DNA of 64,000 bases from contig BPHC01000007.1 in assembly GCA_026003355.1 (NCBI GenBank), positions 62,001-126,000 of the forward strand. The letters run 5' to 3'. Both the position numbers and the translations under genes were made by a program. The DNA is from Cyclobacteriaceae bacterium (lineage in GTDB: Bacteria; Bacteroidota; Bacteroidia; Cytophagales; Cyclobacteriaceae). How positions within the stretch are numbered: position 1 is the first letter of the stretch; every line of letters begins with the position of its first letter. Positions 17,541 through 26,399 of this stretch are shown here, in pieces. Below the pieces are notes generated by a model. That model was given only the letters and a program-made list of their open reading frames with translations. It made no database searches and was not told the origin of the DNA.

Positions 17541-18679
17541 ACGGTTATTTTGTCCAGGGCTGCTTCTTTGGTTATTTTACCCGAAGCATAATCTTTCAGT
17601 ATGTTGCTCCTGATCAAAAGCTCCAGGGAGGCAGGTATGCCGCAATTAGTGCAACGGGTTAGTTTCACATTTATAACCAGCTGTTCGTTATCGGCCAGGC
17701 TTTTAAGTGTGCGGCCGTATTCCAGCATGTTTTCCTTTAACTCTTTTTCAAACTGCGGATACAGCTCCTTAACCTTTTTGTCGCGTGCAGCCTGGTCCAG
17801 ATTTTCCATTTTTATGGTGGGCATATCGTAAGTGTCGCCACGCTGGTTGCTGCTGTACACCTTAAGGTAATATACTACACCAAAGTTTTTAAGTCGTTCG
17901 AAATATACATTGCCTTCAATGAAATAGGTTTTTGAAAGGTCCGATCGGTACAACCGGTTTAATATGGTGGCCAGCAGTTCCAGATCGGGCTCTGTGGCTT
18001 CGGTAGTTTGGGTGCTTACCACCGTTATTCGTTTAAGCATCTGTTCGCGGGTAAGCTTGCCGCTTTTGTACTGGTTCAGGTCAGATTTAAGCGCCTCAAC
18101 TTCAAGCAGGGTGCGTTGCGGGCTGGTCATAAAGCGGCTTACCCATACGCGGGGTTGCTCTCCGCGGTTGGTTACAACAATTTTTTCGTTTGCCGGCAGC
18201 TGGCTAAGCAGTTCGTGGTAATCCAGCATAAAAATCCGGGCTGCCTCCACCACCTTTTCATTGTAAACATTTTGCACGCTGTCCAGATTAAAACGGTGGC
18301 GTACGGGTTTGCCGGGTCCTTTCAGGCGGATTTCGTCATCAATTTCAACATGTACGCGGTCAAGTTTTTTTTCAATCATTTCCATCTTTCCGCTTACATC
18401 GTCACCATCCAATACAATGCGGTTATCTCCAAGGGTAATGGTTAAAGGGGTAGTGTAATTGGCCGGAAAACGAAAGGTTACACCGTACCCGGGCTGGTAG
18501 GAGCCCTCAACATCCAGCGGAAAAAACGTTCGTTCAGCCTGAAATTGCTGCCGGATGAGCGTCTGCAGCACATTTTCGGCAACTTTTATATCGCGATCCA
18601 TACGCGACATATCTTCCTGTGCCGGAGTTGAAACGGCTATGAATGTACTTAAAGTTAACATGCAGATAATGGATTTCAT
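17519..18679 (-). CDS. Secreted protein of unknown function, downstream of an anti-sigma factor
   Basis: 386 aa. The N-terminus (MKSIICMLTLSTFIAVSTPAQ) is a Sec signal peptide with cleavage likely after PAQ. The mature part is hydrophilic, mixed alpha/beta, with a CTNC pair (RCTNCGIP) near residue 345 that could be a disulfide or metal site. I do not recognise a family. It lies 19 nt after the anti-sigma gene on the same strand, so it is probably the third gene of the sigma/anti-sigma operon and may be part of the envelope signal it handles. That role is inference from position. Confidence 0.75.
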   Translation of the reverse strand: MKSIICMLTLSTFIAVSTPAQEDMSRMDRDIKVAENVLQTLIRQQFQAERTFFPLDVEGSYQPGYGVTFRFPANYTTPLTITLGDNRIVLDGDDVSGKMEMIEKKLDRVHVEIDDEIRLKGPGKPVRHRFNLDSVQNVYNEKVVEAARIFMLDYHELLSQLPANEKIVVTNRGEQPRVWVSRFMTSPQRTLLEVEALKSDLNQYKSGKLTREQMLKRITVVSTQTTEATEPDLELLATILNRLYRSDLSKTYFIEGNVYFERLKNFGVVYYLKVYSSNQRGDTYDMPTIKMENLDQAARDKKVKELYPQFEKELKENMLEYGRTLKSLADNEQLVINVKLTRCTNCGIPASLELLIRSNILKDYASGKITKEAALDKITVKKGPQQ

Positions 18680-18698
18680 GGTTTTGGGTTTTTATGGT

Positions 18699-19520
18699 TT
18701 AGTATCTTGTTTCTTTTACCGGGCTGGCGCCTACTGTGGTTATTATGCCTGTAAGCAGCTGGTTGGTTTCCTGCTTGTACAACTCGGTGTTTTGTTCAAT
18801 GGTGTACAGGCGGGTGTACAGCTTTTCCAGGTCGCTTTGGCGCTGCTCGTTAAGGTATCGGGTGTAGTCCAGCAGCAGTTCTTCAATGGCCTGCCGCTGT
18901 TCAGCCGAGGCAAGGTTTATATATTCGCGCATTATGCGCGCATTTTCGGTATACAATGCAGCTGTGTATTGGCGAAGGTATTCGTCCAGATTAGGTTGAT
19001 TTTCTTTTGCAGTTTGGGCCGGCAGGCTGGCCTTTACCCAGTTTTGTACCTGTTTTTCCAGGTCGGCCGGCGCATCTGTTGCGGCCACTGTGTGGCGGGC
19101 AAGGGTTTCGTTAATCATCAACTGCACATCATCACGCGTAAGTTGCTGCGGGTTTTCAGATACCCGCTCCCGTCCAAAGGTTATGTGCAACTCGTTGCCA
19201 TGCCATTTTAGCTCAATGCCCGCCACCCATCCGCTTATTAAAATAAGTGTTACGGATGCAGCGATAGCCAGCAAATTCACAGCAAAGCGGGGAAAAGTTT
19301 TTTTGGCCCTGATATTTTCGTAAACCGACTGGGGAACAATAACTTCCTTGTCGCTTAATGCGGCCAGCCTGGTGCGTATGGCCTGCAGGGTTGCAAGTTC
19401 CTGCCGGGCTTCCGGGTTTTCGGCCAGGTATTGTTCTGCTTCTGCGCGTTGCTGCTCATCCAACTCACCATACAGGTAAGCGGTAAGCAGGCTTTCATCC
19501 GGTCGTTTCTCAGTATTCAT
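18699..19520 (-). CDS. Membrane-anchored anti-sigma factor
   Basis: 273 aa. The N-terminal 60 residues (LLTAYLYGELDEQQRAEAEQYLAENPEAR) match the anti-sigma fold that binds ECF sigma factors, but the zinc-binding H-X3-C-X2-C motif is absent. One transmembrane helix (about residues 83-101, NLLAIAASVTLILISGWVAG) is followed by a periplasmic part with a coiled-coil tendency. Its start overlaps the end of the sigma gene by 11 nt, the usual pairing. It likely holds the sigma factor inactive at the inner membrane until a periplasmic signal leads to release. Confidence 0.82.
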   Translation of the reverse strand: MNTEKRPDESLLTAYLYGELDEQQRAEAEQYLAENPEARQELATLQAIRTRLAALSDKEVIVPQSVYENIRAKKTFPRFAVNLLAIAASVTLILISGWVAGIELKWHGNELHITFGRERVSENPQQLTRDDVQLMINETLARHTVAATDAPADLEKQVQNWVKASLPAQTAKENQPNLDEYLRQYTAALYTENARIMREYINLASAEQRQAIEELLLDYTRYLNEQRQSDLEKLYTRLYTIEQNTELYKQETNQLLTGIITTVGASPVKETRY

Positions 19521-20106
19521 GGCTTAGTATTTCCAGGGTTATCTTTTTTCTTTCCAGTATATGCTTCAGGGTGTTCAGTCCATAATACAGCCTCGATTTG
19601 GCCGTGTTTTCCGAAATATTCAGTATTTCGCCTATCTCCCTGAATTTCAGTCCTTCATATTCTTTCATGATAATAACTTCCCGTTGTTCATCGCTTAGTT
19701 CTTTAAGGCACTGTTGCAGTATTTCAGCAAGTTCCTGCCGGGCAAACTGCTGTTCGGGATTTTCGGGACTTTTTTTGTTCGATACCAGGCAGCTACTACC
19801 GTCTTCATCGCGGCTTGTGTTGAGCGAAACACTAATCTGCTTTTTGTGTTTTCTTATTTCTTCGCGGCACTGGTTTACCGCAATGGTATACAGCCAGCTT
19901 TTAAAGCTCCCTGTATCTTTCAAAGATCCCAGGTTGCGGTACATGCTTATAAATGTTTTCTGGGTGGCTTCCGTAGCCATATCGTGGTCCATGAAAAACT
20001 TGTAACAGTAGTTGTAAATTCTTTTATACCACAGTTGCACCAGTTGTCCCTGCGCGTGTTCGTCTCCTTTGCAGGCTCTGGTTATAAGGGTATCGGTGTG
20101 CATCAT
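19510..20106 (-). CDS. ECF (sigma-70 family) sigma factor
   Basis: 198 aa from the ATG at 20106; an upstream in-frame ATG at 20133 would add nine residues that do not fit the family. Region 2 is seen in YNYCYKFFMDHDMATEATQKTF and SWLYTIAVNQCREEIRKHK; region 4 in LSDEQREVIIMKEYEGLKF and the helix-turn-helix IGEILNISENTAKSRL. It belongs with small SigW/RpoE-like factors. The following anti-sigma gene overlaps it. Target promoters, including a possible autoregulated one in the 100-bp gap before the methyltransferase gene, could not be identified. Confidence 0.9.
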   Translation of the reverse strand: MMHTDTLITRACKGDEHAQGQLVQLWYKRIYNYCYKFFMDHDMATEATQKTFISMYRNLGSLKDTGSFKSWLYTIAVNQCREEIRKHKKQISVSLNTSRDEDGSSCLVSNKKSPENPEQQFARQELAEILQQCLKELSDEQREVIIMKEYEGLKFREIGEILNISENTAKSRLYYGLNTLKHILERKKITLEILSHEY

Positions 20107-20234
20107 GGCACGCTGGGGCCGGCCCGGGTTCATGGGTTTATAACACGTGTTTTTTGATATAAAGATGAAGTTTAAGGTAAAAAAGTTTTGGATCGGGATT
20201 ATTCTTTTTACCGGCAGTGTATTTTAGCGCCCCT

Positions 20235-21002
20235 ATGCACCGAATTATTTCGTTGGTTATCCGGTGGGTACCCCGCACGGTGTTGCAGCGGGTGGCCGGG
20301 CCTGTGCTGGGGCTGGTGGGATTGTTTTACCAGGGCAGAAGGGTAAATTGCCCTATTTGCCAAAGGTGGTTTCGCAGCTTTTTGCCTTACGGCCGCCGGC
20401 GGTCGCGCGGCAATGCTTTGTGCCCGGGTTGTTTGTCGCTGGAACGGCACCGCCTTATCTGGTTGTATCTTAAAGAACAGACTTCGTTTTTCAGCCGGCA
20501 GCTAAAGGTGTTGCACATTGCGCCGGAACTTTGTTTTATCCGGCCATTTGAACAGCAACATGGTTCGGGATATGTAACAGCCGATCTGGAATCGCCATGG
20601 GCGAAGGTAAAAATGGATATTCAGCACATGCCCTTTGAGGATAACGTATTTGATGTGGTGCTTTGCAACCACGTGCTGGAGCATGTTGAAAACGACAGGC
20701 TTGCACTGCAGGAAATAAGGCGTGTGTTGCGCCCCGGGGGGTTTGCTGTTCTGCAGGTGCCCTTTTACAACCCCGTGCCGGATAAGACAGTAGAAGATTT
20801 ACCGGTTACTGATGCGGCGGGAAGAGCAAAACATTACGGACAGGCCGACCACCTTCGCAGGTATGGAAAAGATTATATACAGCGCATTGCCGGTGCCGGT
20901 ATGCATGCCCGCGAAATACCCTTTGCAAATGAACTGGGCCCTGAAAGCTGCGCCCGGCATGGTTTGGTGCCCACTGAAAAAATATACATAGGAGTAAAAT
21001 GA
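20235..21002 (+). CDS. SAM-dependent class I methyltransferase with Zn-ribbon-like N-terminus
   Basis: 255 aa from ATG 20235. An N-terminal segment has two cysteine pairs, NCPICQRW and LCPGCLSLERHRL, spaced as in a small zinc ribbon. The methyltransferase core follows: LKVLHIAPE, a conserved acidic loop VTADLESPWAKVKMDIQHMPF, and FDVVLCNHVLEHV (motif IV) with RVLRPGGFAVLQVPF. Substrate is unknown; this architecture is often found near glycan or lipid modification genes, but nothing here fixes that. The HAD gene overlaps its stop by 4 nt, so the two are co-transcribed. Confidence 0.82.
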   Translation: MHRIISLVIRWVPRTVLQRVAGPVLGLVGLFYQGRRVNCPICQRWFRSFLPYGRRRSRGNALCPGCLSLERHRLIWLYLKEQTSFFSRQLKVLHIAPELCFIRPFEQQHGSGYVTADLESPWAKVKMDIQHMPFEDNVFDVVLCNHVLEHVENDRLALQEIRRVLRPGGFAVLQVPFYNPVPDKTVEDLPVTDAAGRAKHYGQADHLRRYGKDYIQRIAGAGMHAREIPFANELGPESCARHGLVPTEKIYIGVK

Positions 21003-21658
21003 AAAAAACACACATGGCTGTTTTATTTGATATGGACGGTGTAATAGCTCACACCAATCCCTTTCATCACGAGGCCATCCGCCGGTTTTGCGAAAAGTAC
21101 GGGTTTCATCTGTCGGAAGAGGAGATGAAGCAGCGCATTTACGGCCGCACCAATAAAGACTGGATTACCGCGTTGTTCGGAAGCATGCATGCCGAAGACC
21201 TGCAACGACTGGCAGAAGAGAAGGAGGCCTTATTCAGAGACCTGTACCGTGCACAGGTGCAACCGGTGCGCGGCCTTTTGCAGTTTATGCAGGAGCTGGC
21301 GCGCCATCGGATTATCTGTGCACTCACCACCTCGGCACCACCGGCCAACGTAGATTTTCTTATGGCGCACATACCGGTTAAACCGTACTTCAGCATTACG
21401 CTTGATGAGCGCGCGGTTACGCACGGTAAGCCGCATCCGGAAATTTATCTTAAGGCGGCCAAAGCCCTGCAGCTTCCAAACCGCAGGTGTGTTGTTATTG
21501 AAGACTCGCTTTCGGGTATTGCGGCTGCGCGGGCAGCGGGCAGTCCCGTTGTGGGCATTACCACCACCCATACAGCGCATGAGCTGGCCCATGCTGATTA
21601 TATTATCCGTGATTTCTACGACCTTTCGGTCGATGACCTGCAGCGTCTGGTAGCTTAG
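20999..21658 (+). CDS. HAD-superfamily phosphatase / beta-phosphoglucomutase-like
   Basis: 219 aa. HAD motif I is VLFDMDGVIAHTNP with the nucleophile and acid aspartates; motif II lies in ALTTSAPP; motif III lysine in HGKPHPEIYLKAAK; motif IV in VVIEDSLSGIAAA. The alpha-helical cap is inserted after motif I (type C1), as in beta-phosphoglucomutase and phosphoglycolate phosphatase. The substrate is probably a small phosphorylated sugar or metabolite. The gene overlaps the methyltransferase upstream by 4 nt and converges on mdh, whose stop lies inside its own. Confidence 0.85.
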   Translation: MKKTHMAVLFDMDGVIAHTNPFHHEAIRRFCEKYGFHLSEEEMKQRIYGRTNKDWITALFGSMHAEDLQRLAEEKEALFRDLYRAQVQPVRGLLQFMQELARHRIICALTTSAPPANVDFLMAHIPVKPYFSITLDERAVTHGKPHPEIYLKAAKALQLPNRRCVVIEDSLSGIAAARAAGSPVVGITTTHTAHELAHADYIIRDFYDLSVDDLQRLVA

Positions 21659-22584
21659 CCTAACTTATCCAGCACATCCATAACTTCGCGAACATGTTTG
21701 CGGCTGGTTTCCAGCAGGGCGCGTTCTTCGGCATTCAAATCAAGTTCAATGATTTTTTCAATACCGTTTTTGCCTAAAATAACAGGCACGCCCAGGTAGC
21801 AGTCGTTTATATGGTATTCGCCTTCCAGCTTTACACATACCGGAAACACCCGGCGCTGATCTTTTAAAATAGCTTCTACCATTTGCGCAGCGGCCGACCC
21901 GGGTGCATACCAGGCCGAAGTGCCCATAAGTTTTACCAGTTCGCCTCCACCCACCTTGGTGCGCTCCAGGATGGCATTCAGTTTATCGCGATCTATTAAT
22001 TCTGTTACGGGAATTCCCGCTACGGTAGTATAACGGGGCAGGGGAACCATGGTGTCGCCATGTCCGCCAAGCAACATGGCCTGTATGTCTTTTGGCGAGA
22101 TATTCAAGGCCTCGGCCAGAAAGGCACGATAGCGTGCCGTGTCCAGAATACCGGCCATTCCAAAAACTTTGGTGCGCGGCAGTTTGGAGGTAAGGTGTGC
22201 CTGGTAGGTCATCACATCCAGCGGGTTCGACACCACGATAATAATGGCATCGGGCGAGTGCCGGATAATGTTTTCGGTAACCGACCTGACAATGCCTGCA
22301 TTGGTGCCAATAAGGTCATCGCGGCTCATGCCCGGTTTGCGGGGCAATCCAGAAGTGATGACTACCACATCCGAGCCTGCTGTTTTACTGTAATCGTTGG
22401 TTGAGCCTATGGTGCGGCTGTCGTATAAATCAATGGGTGCCTTTTGCCATATATCGAGCGCCTTGCCTTCGGCAAGACCTTCTTTAATGTCAACCAGTAC
22501 AATTTCGTTGGCAACCTCGCGGTATGCGAGCACATCGGCACAGGTGGCGCCTACATTTCCGGCGCCTACTACGGTTACTTTCAT
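21655..22584 (-). CDS. mdh: Malate dehydrogenase (LDH-like type)
   Basis: 309 aa NAD-dependent enzyme of the TCA cycle. The N-terminal Rossmann motif is VTVVGAGNVGATCADVLA; Asp (VDIKEG) at the end of beta-2 fits NAD+ use. Catalytic residues appear in the loop GLPRKPGMSRDDL (substrate arginines) and LGGHGDTMVPL (catalytic His). Arg pairs are as in malate, not lactate, enzymes. It follows tilS by 70 nt on the same strand. A TTGA-N6-TCAA repeat lies 13-26 nt upstream of its ATG. Confidence 0.95.
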   Translation of the reverse strand: MKVTVVGAGNVGATCADVLAYREVANEIVLVDIKEGLAEGKALDIWQKAPIDLYDSRTIGSTNDYSKTAGSDVVVITSGLPRKPGMSRDDLIGTNAGIVRSVTENIIRHSPDAIIIVVSNPLDVMTYQAHLTSKLPRTKVFGMAGILDTARYRAFLAEALNISPKDIQAMLLGGHGDTMVPLPRYTTVAGIPVTELIDRDKLNAILERTKVGGGELVKLMGTSAWYAPGSAAAQMVEAILKDQRRVFPVCVKLEGEYHINDCYLGVPVILGKNGIEKIIELDLNAEERALLETSRKHVREVMDVLDKLG

Positions 22585-22596
22585 GGTGAGCAGGGT

Positions 22597-22610
22597 TTGA
22601 TGGACGTCAA
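22597..22610 (-). promoter_or_regulatory. Fnr-type inverted repeat in front of mdh
   Basis: TTGA-TGGACG-TCAA, an exact match to the TTGA-N6-TCAA core of Fnr sites (TTGAT-N4-GTCAA, 9 of 10 to the full consensus). It is only 13 nt upstream of the mdh ATG, too close for activation, so repression under low oxygen is the more natural reading. Inference from motif and position. Confidence 0.4.
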
Positions 22611-22654
22611 AACGGGCGCCAATTTATCAATACCCGTGTCAAAGAAAAAGTAAA

Positions 22655-23980
22655 TCAGTCAAAATTGCTGATAACGGTAAGGCGAACGGTTCGGGTAGTG
22701 GCCGGTGTAACTTTAAAGCGGTTATCAATGCGAAGGCCCACAACCCATACAATGTTGCCATTCGATTCCAGCACGGTAATGCGGCTTTTTTCGGTAAGGG
22801 GCACTTTATTGTCGGTCAGAAAGTCGCTTATTTTTTTGCGGTGATTCATGCCCAGCGGATAGAAAAAATCACCGTTACGCCATACGCGCCAGTACAGGGG
22901 GTAAGTAAGTTTTTGGGCATCGAGCACTGCCGTGCTGGCATCGGCATGGTGTTTGTTGCTCCCGGAAAATTCCTGAATAATTTTATAGGGCCCCAGTTCG
23001 GCTGTGGTCATGGTACTGGAAATGGTAACCCCCGGCCAGGCTTGGGTATGCTTGGCAACGATTAAGGTTGTGCGGTCAATTACCAGTTGGTGGCTATGGC
23101 TTAAAAAAATTTTTCCGGGCTGGGTGTTGATAAGGCCCGCAATGGTTATGCATTGCGGGTAGCTGAACCCGTAGGGCTGCAGGAGTTTGTACAGTATAAA
23201 GGGGTGGTTTAGTTTTTCAAAAAGCTCTTTCCGGATAACCACTTCACCGGAATGCGTTTGCAGATACTTTTCTTTTAACTTTTGCAGCGCTTCTTCCTGC
23301 AGCATGAGTGTGCCTTTTAATTTTTCCATGCTGCGCGCGGCATTGTGCTGCCATTCGGCATTTATTTGCGCCAGGTGGGGCAGCACATGATGCCGCAGGT
23401 AATTCCGGGCGTAGGCATCGGTTGCGTTGGTGGCATCTTCGCGCCAGGTTAAACCGTGTTGGGCTGCATAGGCTTCAATTTCACTTCGTGTGGCAAACAG
23501 CAGGGGGCGGATAACCCGTTGGTTTTTCAGGGGTATGCCGGCAAGGGATTCGGCCGATGCCCCGTGCAGCCAGTTGAGCAAAAAGGTTTCAATCGAGTCG
23601 GTTAGCGAATGTGCCGTGGCAATACAGACAAACTGCCCTTCATCGGCCAGCTCGTTGAACCATGCATAACGCAAATTGCGGGCAGCCATTTGTATGGATA
23701 TGCCGTGCTGCAGGGCATATTCTTTTGTTTGAAAGTGCCTGACAAAAAACGGGATGCCCTGTGTGCGGCAGTAACCTTCAACAAAACGTTCGTCCTCATC
23801 CGATTCTTTTCCGCGGAGGCCGAAATGGGCATGGGCTACGGCCAGGTTGGCATAGCCTGCCTGCTGAAACAGATGAAGCATAACCATGGAATCCACACCG
23901 CCACTTACCGCCAGCAGCAACCGGTCGGGCGGGGCACAAAGATGGTTCGCACGGATATGGTCGATAAACCGTTGCAGCAC
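22655..23980 (-). CDS. tilS: tRNA(Ile)-lysidine synthase
   Basis: 441 aa, starting with GTG at 23980. It modifies C34 of tRNA-Ile(CAU) to lysidine so that it reads AUA. The ATP PP-loop LLAVSGGVDSMVMLHLF is at residues 22-38, followed by AHAHFGLRGKESDED and ATAHSLTDSIETFLLNWLHGA, characteristic of TilS. The C-terminal part contains the TilS-C substrate domain (WRNGDFFYPLGMNHRKKISDFL). Divergent from the OstA-like gene with only 52 bp between, which must contain both promoters. Essential in most bacteria. Confidence 0.95.
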   Translation of the reverse strand: MLQRFIDHIRANHLCAPPDRLLLAVSGGVDSMVMLHLFQQAGYANLAVAHAHFGLRGKESDEDERFVEGYCRTQGIPFFVRHFQTKEYALQHGISIQMAARNLRYAWFNELADEGQFVCIATAHSLTDSIETFLLNWLHGASAESLAGIPLKNQRVIRPLLFATRSEIEAYAAQHGLTWREDATNATDAYARNYLRHHVLPHLAQINAEWQHNAARSMEKLKGTLMLQEEALQKLKEKYLQTHSGEVVIRKELFEKLNHPFILYKLLQPYGFSYPQCITIAGLINTQPGKIFLSHSHQLVIDRTTLIVAKHTQAWPGVTISSTMTTAELGPYKIIQEFSGSNKHHADASTAVLDAQKLTYPLYWRVWRNGDFFYPLGMNHRKKISDFLTDNKVPLTEKSRITVLESNGNIVWVVGLRIDNRFKVTPATTRTVRLTVISNFD

Positions 23981-24032
23981 AGGGCAAAGATACCCAAAGG
24001 CTGGTTCGGTTTTTGATTAATTTTACCCGCCT

Positions 24033-25538
24033 ATGAGGTTAGCGCTTTACCTGTTGCCGATTTGTTTTGCCCTTGCCTTGCCGGCTCAAAACCGCATCAC
24101 ACTCAGGCAGGCCGACCAGCTTAAGGGTGGCAGGGCAGGGGAAGAGCGCTTTGACCGCGTTATCGGCAACGTTGTTTTTGTTCAGAATCAAACCACCATA
24201 TACTGCGATTCAGCTCTGTTTTACCGTTCGGCCAACCGGGTAGAGATATACGGCAACGTGCGCATTACCGATGGCGATTCGGTAACCATTACGGCCCTTC
24301 GGGGTGAGTACGACGGCAACACCCGGCTGGCACGCCTCAGGCAAAATGTTGTGTTCACCAAACTGGAAACGGCTTCGCTCTATACCGACTTCCTTGACTT
24401 TGACCGCCAGCGCAACGAAGCCCGCTATTTTAACGGAGGCAGACTGGTTGACAGCATTAACGTACTAACCAGCCGTAAAGGTTATTACGATGTGAACACC
24501 AACATGGCTTCGTTTAAACAGAATGTGGTAGTTAAAAATCCGGACTACACCATGACCTCCGACAGCCTTCAATACAACTCGGCCACCAAGTTTCTGTACT
24601 TTCGCACACCCACCACGGTTACGGATAAGGACGGCAACAAGGCCGTGTACGAAGGAGGCGAATACAATACCCGTTTGCGGCAATCATCTCTGGTTGGCGC
24701 CATGGCCGAATCGGCATCGTACACGGTTAAAGGCGACCGGATTGTGCTGGACGACCGCCGCAGATTTTACCGCATACGCGGAAACGTGGTAATGACTTCC
24801 AAAGAAGAAAATCTTACCATTTTTGGCGATGAGTCGGTCTATGACCGCCGCAACCACATCGGCAAAGTGTATGGCAATGCCTGGCTGGCCAAAACTACCG
24901 AAGAAGGAGATACGCTTTTTCTTGCGGCCGATACCCTGGTGTCGATCGATCCCCCGGAAGCGCACCGCAAGAGGTTGCTGGCCTACCATCGTGTTAAGGT
25001 CTGGAAACAGGATATGCAGGGTATTGCCGACTCGGTAGTTTACATACAGGCCGACTCATCGCTGTACTTTTACCGCAGTCCGGTATTATGGACACAGGGT
25101 AACCAGATGCTGGCCGACACCATAATTATGCAGTTGCAAAAAAGGCAGGTTAACAAGGTGTATTTTACCTCCGGCTCATTTGTGGTTTCGGTCGATACCC
25201 TTGGAAATTTTAACCAAATGAAGGGCAGAACCATGACGGCCTACTTCAGCAAAGGACAGCTGGACCGGGTGGTGGTGGAAGGAAACGGAGAGAGCCTGTT
25301 CTTTGCCCTGGACGAAAAAACCAACGCTTTTATCGGCATGAATAAAATTATCTGCAGCAATATTACCATCCGCTTTAAAAACGGTGTGGCCGATAACGTG
25401 ACCTTTTATGTGCAACCCGATGCCGAATTCATACCCCCCCATGAACTGGCTAAGGAAAAAACCCGGCTCAAGGGGTTTGTATGGCTAAGCCAGGAGCGGC
25501 CCCGGCGGCAGGACGTGGTTCGGAAAAAGCAGGGTTAG
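24033..25538 (+). CDS. OstA/LptA-like periplasmic protein (LPS transport family)
   Basis: 501 aa with a Sec signal peptide (MRLALYLLPICFALALPAQ). From about residue 25 it shows repeated beta strands of the OstA/LptA jelly roll: GNVVFVQNQTTIYCDSALFYRSANRVEIYGNVRITDGD and later GNAWLAKTTEEGDTLFLAADTL, each with the FxGNV-type turn. Such proteins form the periplasmic bridge that carries lipopolysaccharide from the inner membrane to LptD. The length, about three LptA units, is typical of Bacteroidota OstA-like proteins. It precedes bamD, another outer membrane assembly gene, by 36 nt. Confidence 0.83.
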   Translation: MRLALYLLPICFALALPAQNRITLRQADQLKGGRAGEERFDRVIGNVVFVQNQTTIYCDSALFYRSANRVEIYGNVRITDGDSVTITALRGEYDGNTRLARLRQNVVFTKLETASLYTDFLDFDRQRNEARYFNGGRLVDSINVLTSRKGYYDVNTNMASFKQNVVVKNPDYTMTSDSLQYNSATKFLYFRTPTTVTDKDGNKAVYEGGEYNTRLRQSSLVGAMAESASYTVKGDRIVLDDRRRFYRIRGNVVMTSKEENLTIFGDESVYDRRNHIGKVYGNAWLAKTTEEGDTLFLAADTLVSIDPPEAHRKRLLAYHRVKVWKQDMQGIADSVVYIQADSSLYFYRSPVLWTQGNQMLADTIIMQLQKRQVNKVYFTSGSFVVSVDTLGNFNQMKGRTMTAYFSKGQLDRVVVEGNGESLFFALDEKTNAFIGMNKIICSNITIRFKNGVADNVTFYVQPDAEFIPPHELAKEKTRLKGFVWLSQERPRRQDVVRKKQG

Positions 25539-25559
25539 GCAAGCTATTGCCCAATGTGC

Positions 25560-25567
25560 TATATTTG
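25560..25567 (+). promoter_or_regulatory. Perfect -7 element ahead of bamD
   Basis: TATATTTG matches TAnnTTTG exactly, 7 nt upstream of the bamD ATG at 25575. No TTG is found at the right distance. If it is used, the mRNA would be nearly leaderless. Confidence 0.25.
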
Positions 25568-25574
25568 CGGGCTT

Positions 25575-26378
25575 ATGCGCAGTTTTTTAACGGTTTTTGC
25601 GGCTTTGGCGCTACTGGCCTCCTGCAGTAAGTTCAGGAAAATAGAAAAAAATCCCGACTGGCGGGTTAAGTACGAAGCCAGCCTGAACTACTTTGCTAAA
25701 AAAGACTATTACCGCGCCTCTATTTTACTGGAGCAGATTATGCCCATTATCCGGGGGCTCCCCGAAGCCGAAAAGGCGCAGTTTACCCTGGCATACTGCC
25801 AGTATTACCAGAAGCTCTACTTGCTTTCGTCCGAACACTTCAAATCCTTTTACGAAACCTATGGCCGGAGCACGCTGGCCGAAGAGGCCCGTTACATGTA
25901 TGCCTACTCTTTGTTCAAATCCTCACCCGGCTCCAACCTGGACCAGACCGAAAGCATAGAAGCCATGGTTTCCATGCAGGAATTTCTTAACCGCTATCCG
26001 CAAAGCCAATACCGCGACCAGGCCCTTGAAGTAATCAATACCATTCAATTAAGGCTGGAGGAAAAAGGATTTAACAACGCCCGGCAGTACCTGCAGCTAA
26101 GATACTATAAAGCCGCAATCGTGGCCCTCGAAAACTTTATCAAGAACTTTCCCGACTCGCGGTATGTTGAAGAAGCACATTTTCTCATTATGGTAAGTCA
26201 ATATCAGCTGGCTGAAGAAAGCATACAGGCCCGCCAGAAAGAAAGGTATCAGGAAGTGGTGAACGACTACCTCCAGTTTATAGACCGTTACCCCGACAGC
26301 GCCTTTTTAAAGGAAGCCGAACGGTACTATACCGACAGCCTTGAAAAACTCGGAAGACTGAAAAACGTAAATTCATAA
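25575..26378 (+). CDS. bamD: Outer membrane assembly lipoprotein BamD
   Basis: 267 aa from ATG 25575; an in-frame ATG at 25554 would spoil the signal peptide. The lipobox is LLASC (MRSFLTVFAALALLASCSKF). The mature protein is a chain of tetratricopeptide repeats; YYRASILLEQIMPIIRG and YKAAIVALENFIKNFPDSRYVEEA are typical BamD units. As part of the BAM complex it helps insert beta-barrel proteins. It starts a run of same-strand genes (bamD, omega, coaBC, porD, recN). Confidence 0.9.
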   Translation: MRSFLTVFAALALLASCSKFRKIEKNPDWRVKYEASLNYFAKKDYYRASILLEQIMPIIRGLPEAEKAQFTLAYCQYYQKLYLLSSEHFKSFYETYGRSTLAEEARYMYAYSLFKSSPGSNLDQTESIEAMVSMQEFLNRYPQSQYRDQALEVINTIQLRLEEKGFNNARQYLQLRYYKAAIVALENFIKNFPDSRYVEEAHFLIMVSQYQLAEESIQARQKERYQEVVNDYLQFIDRYPDSAFLKEAERYYTDSLEKLGRLKNVNS

Positions 26379-26399
26379 ACCTATAAATATATTAAATAT

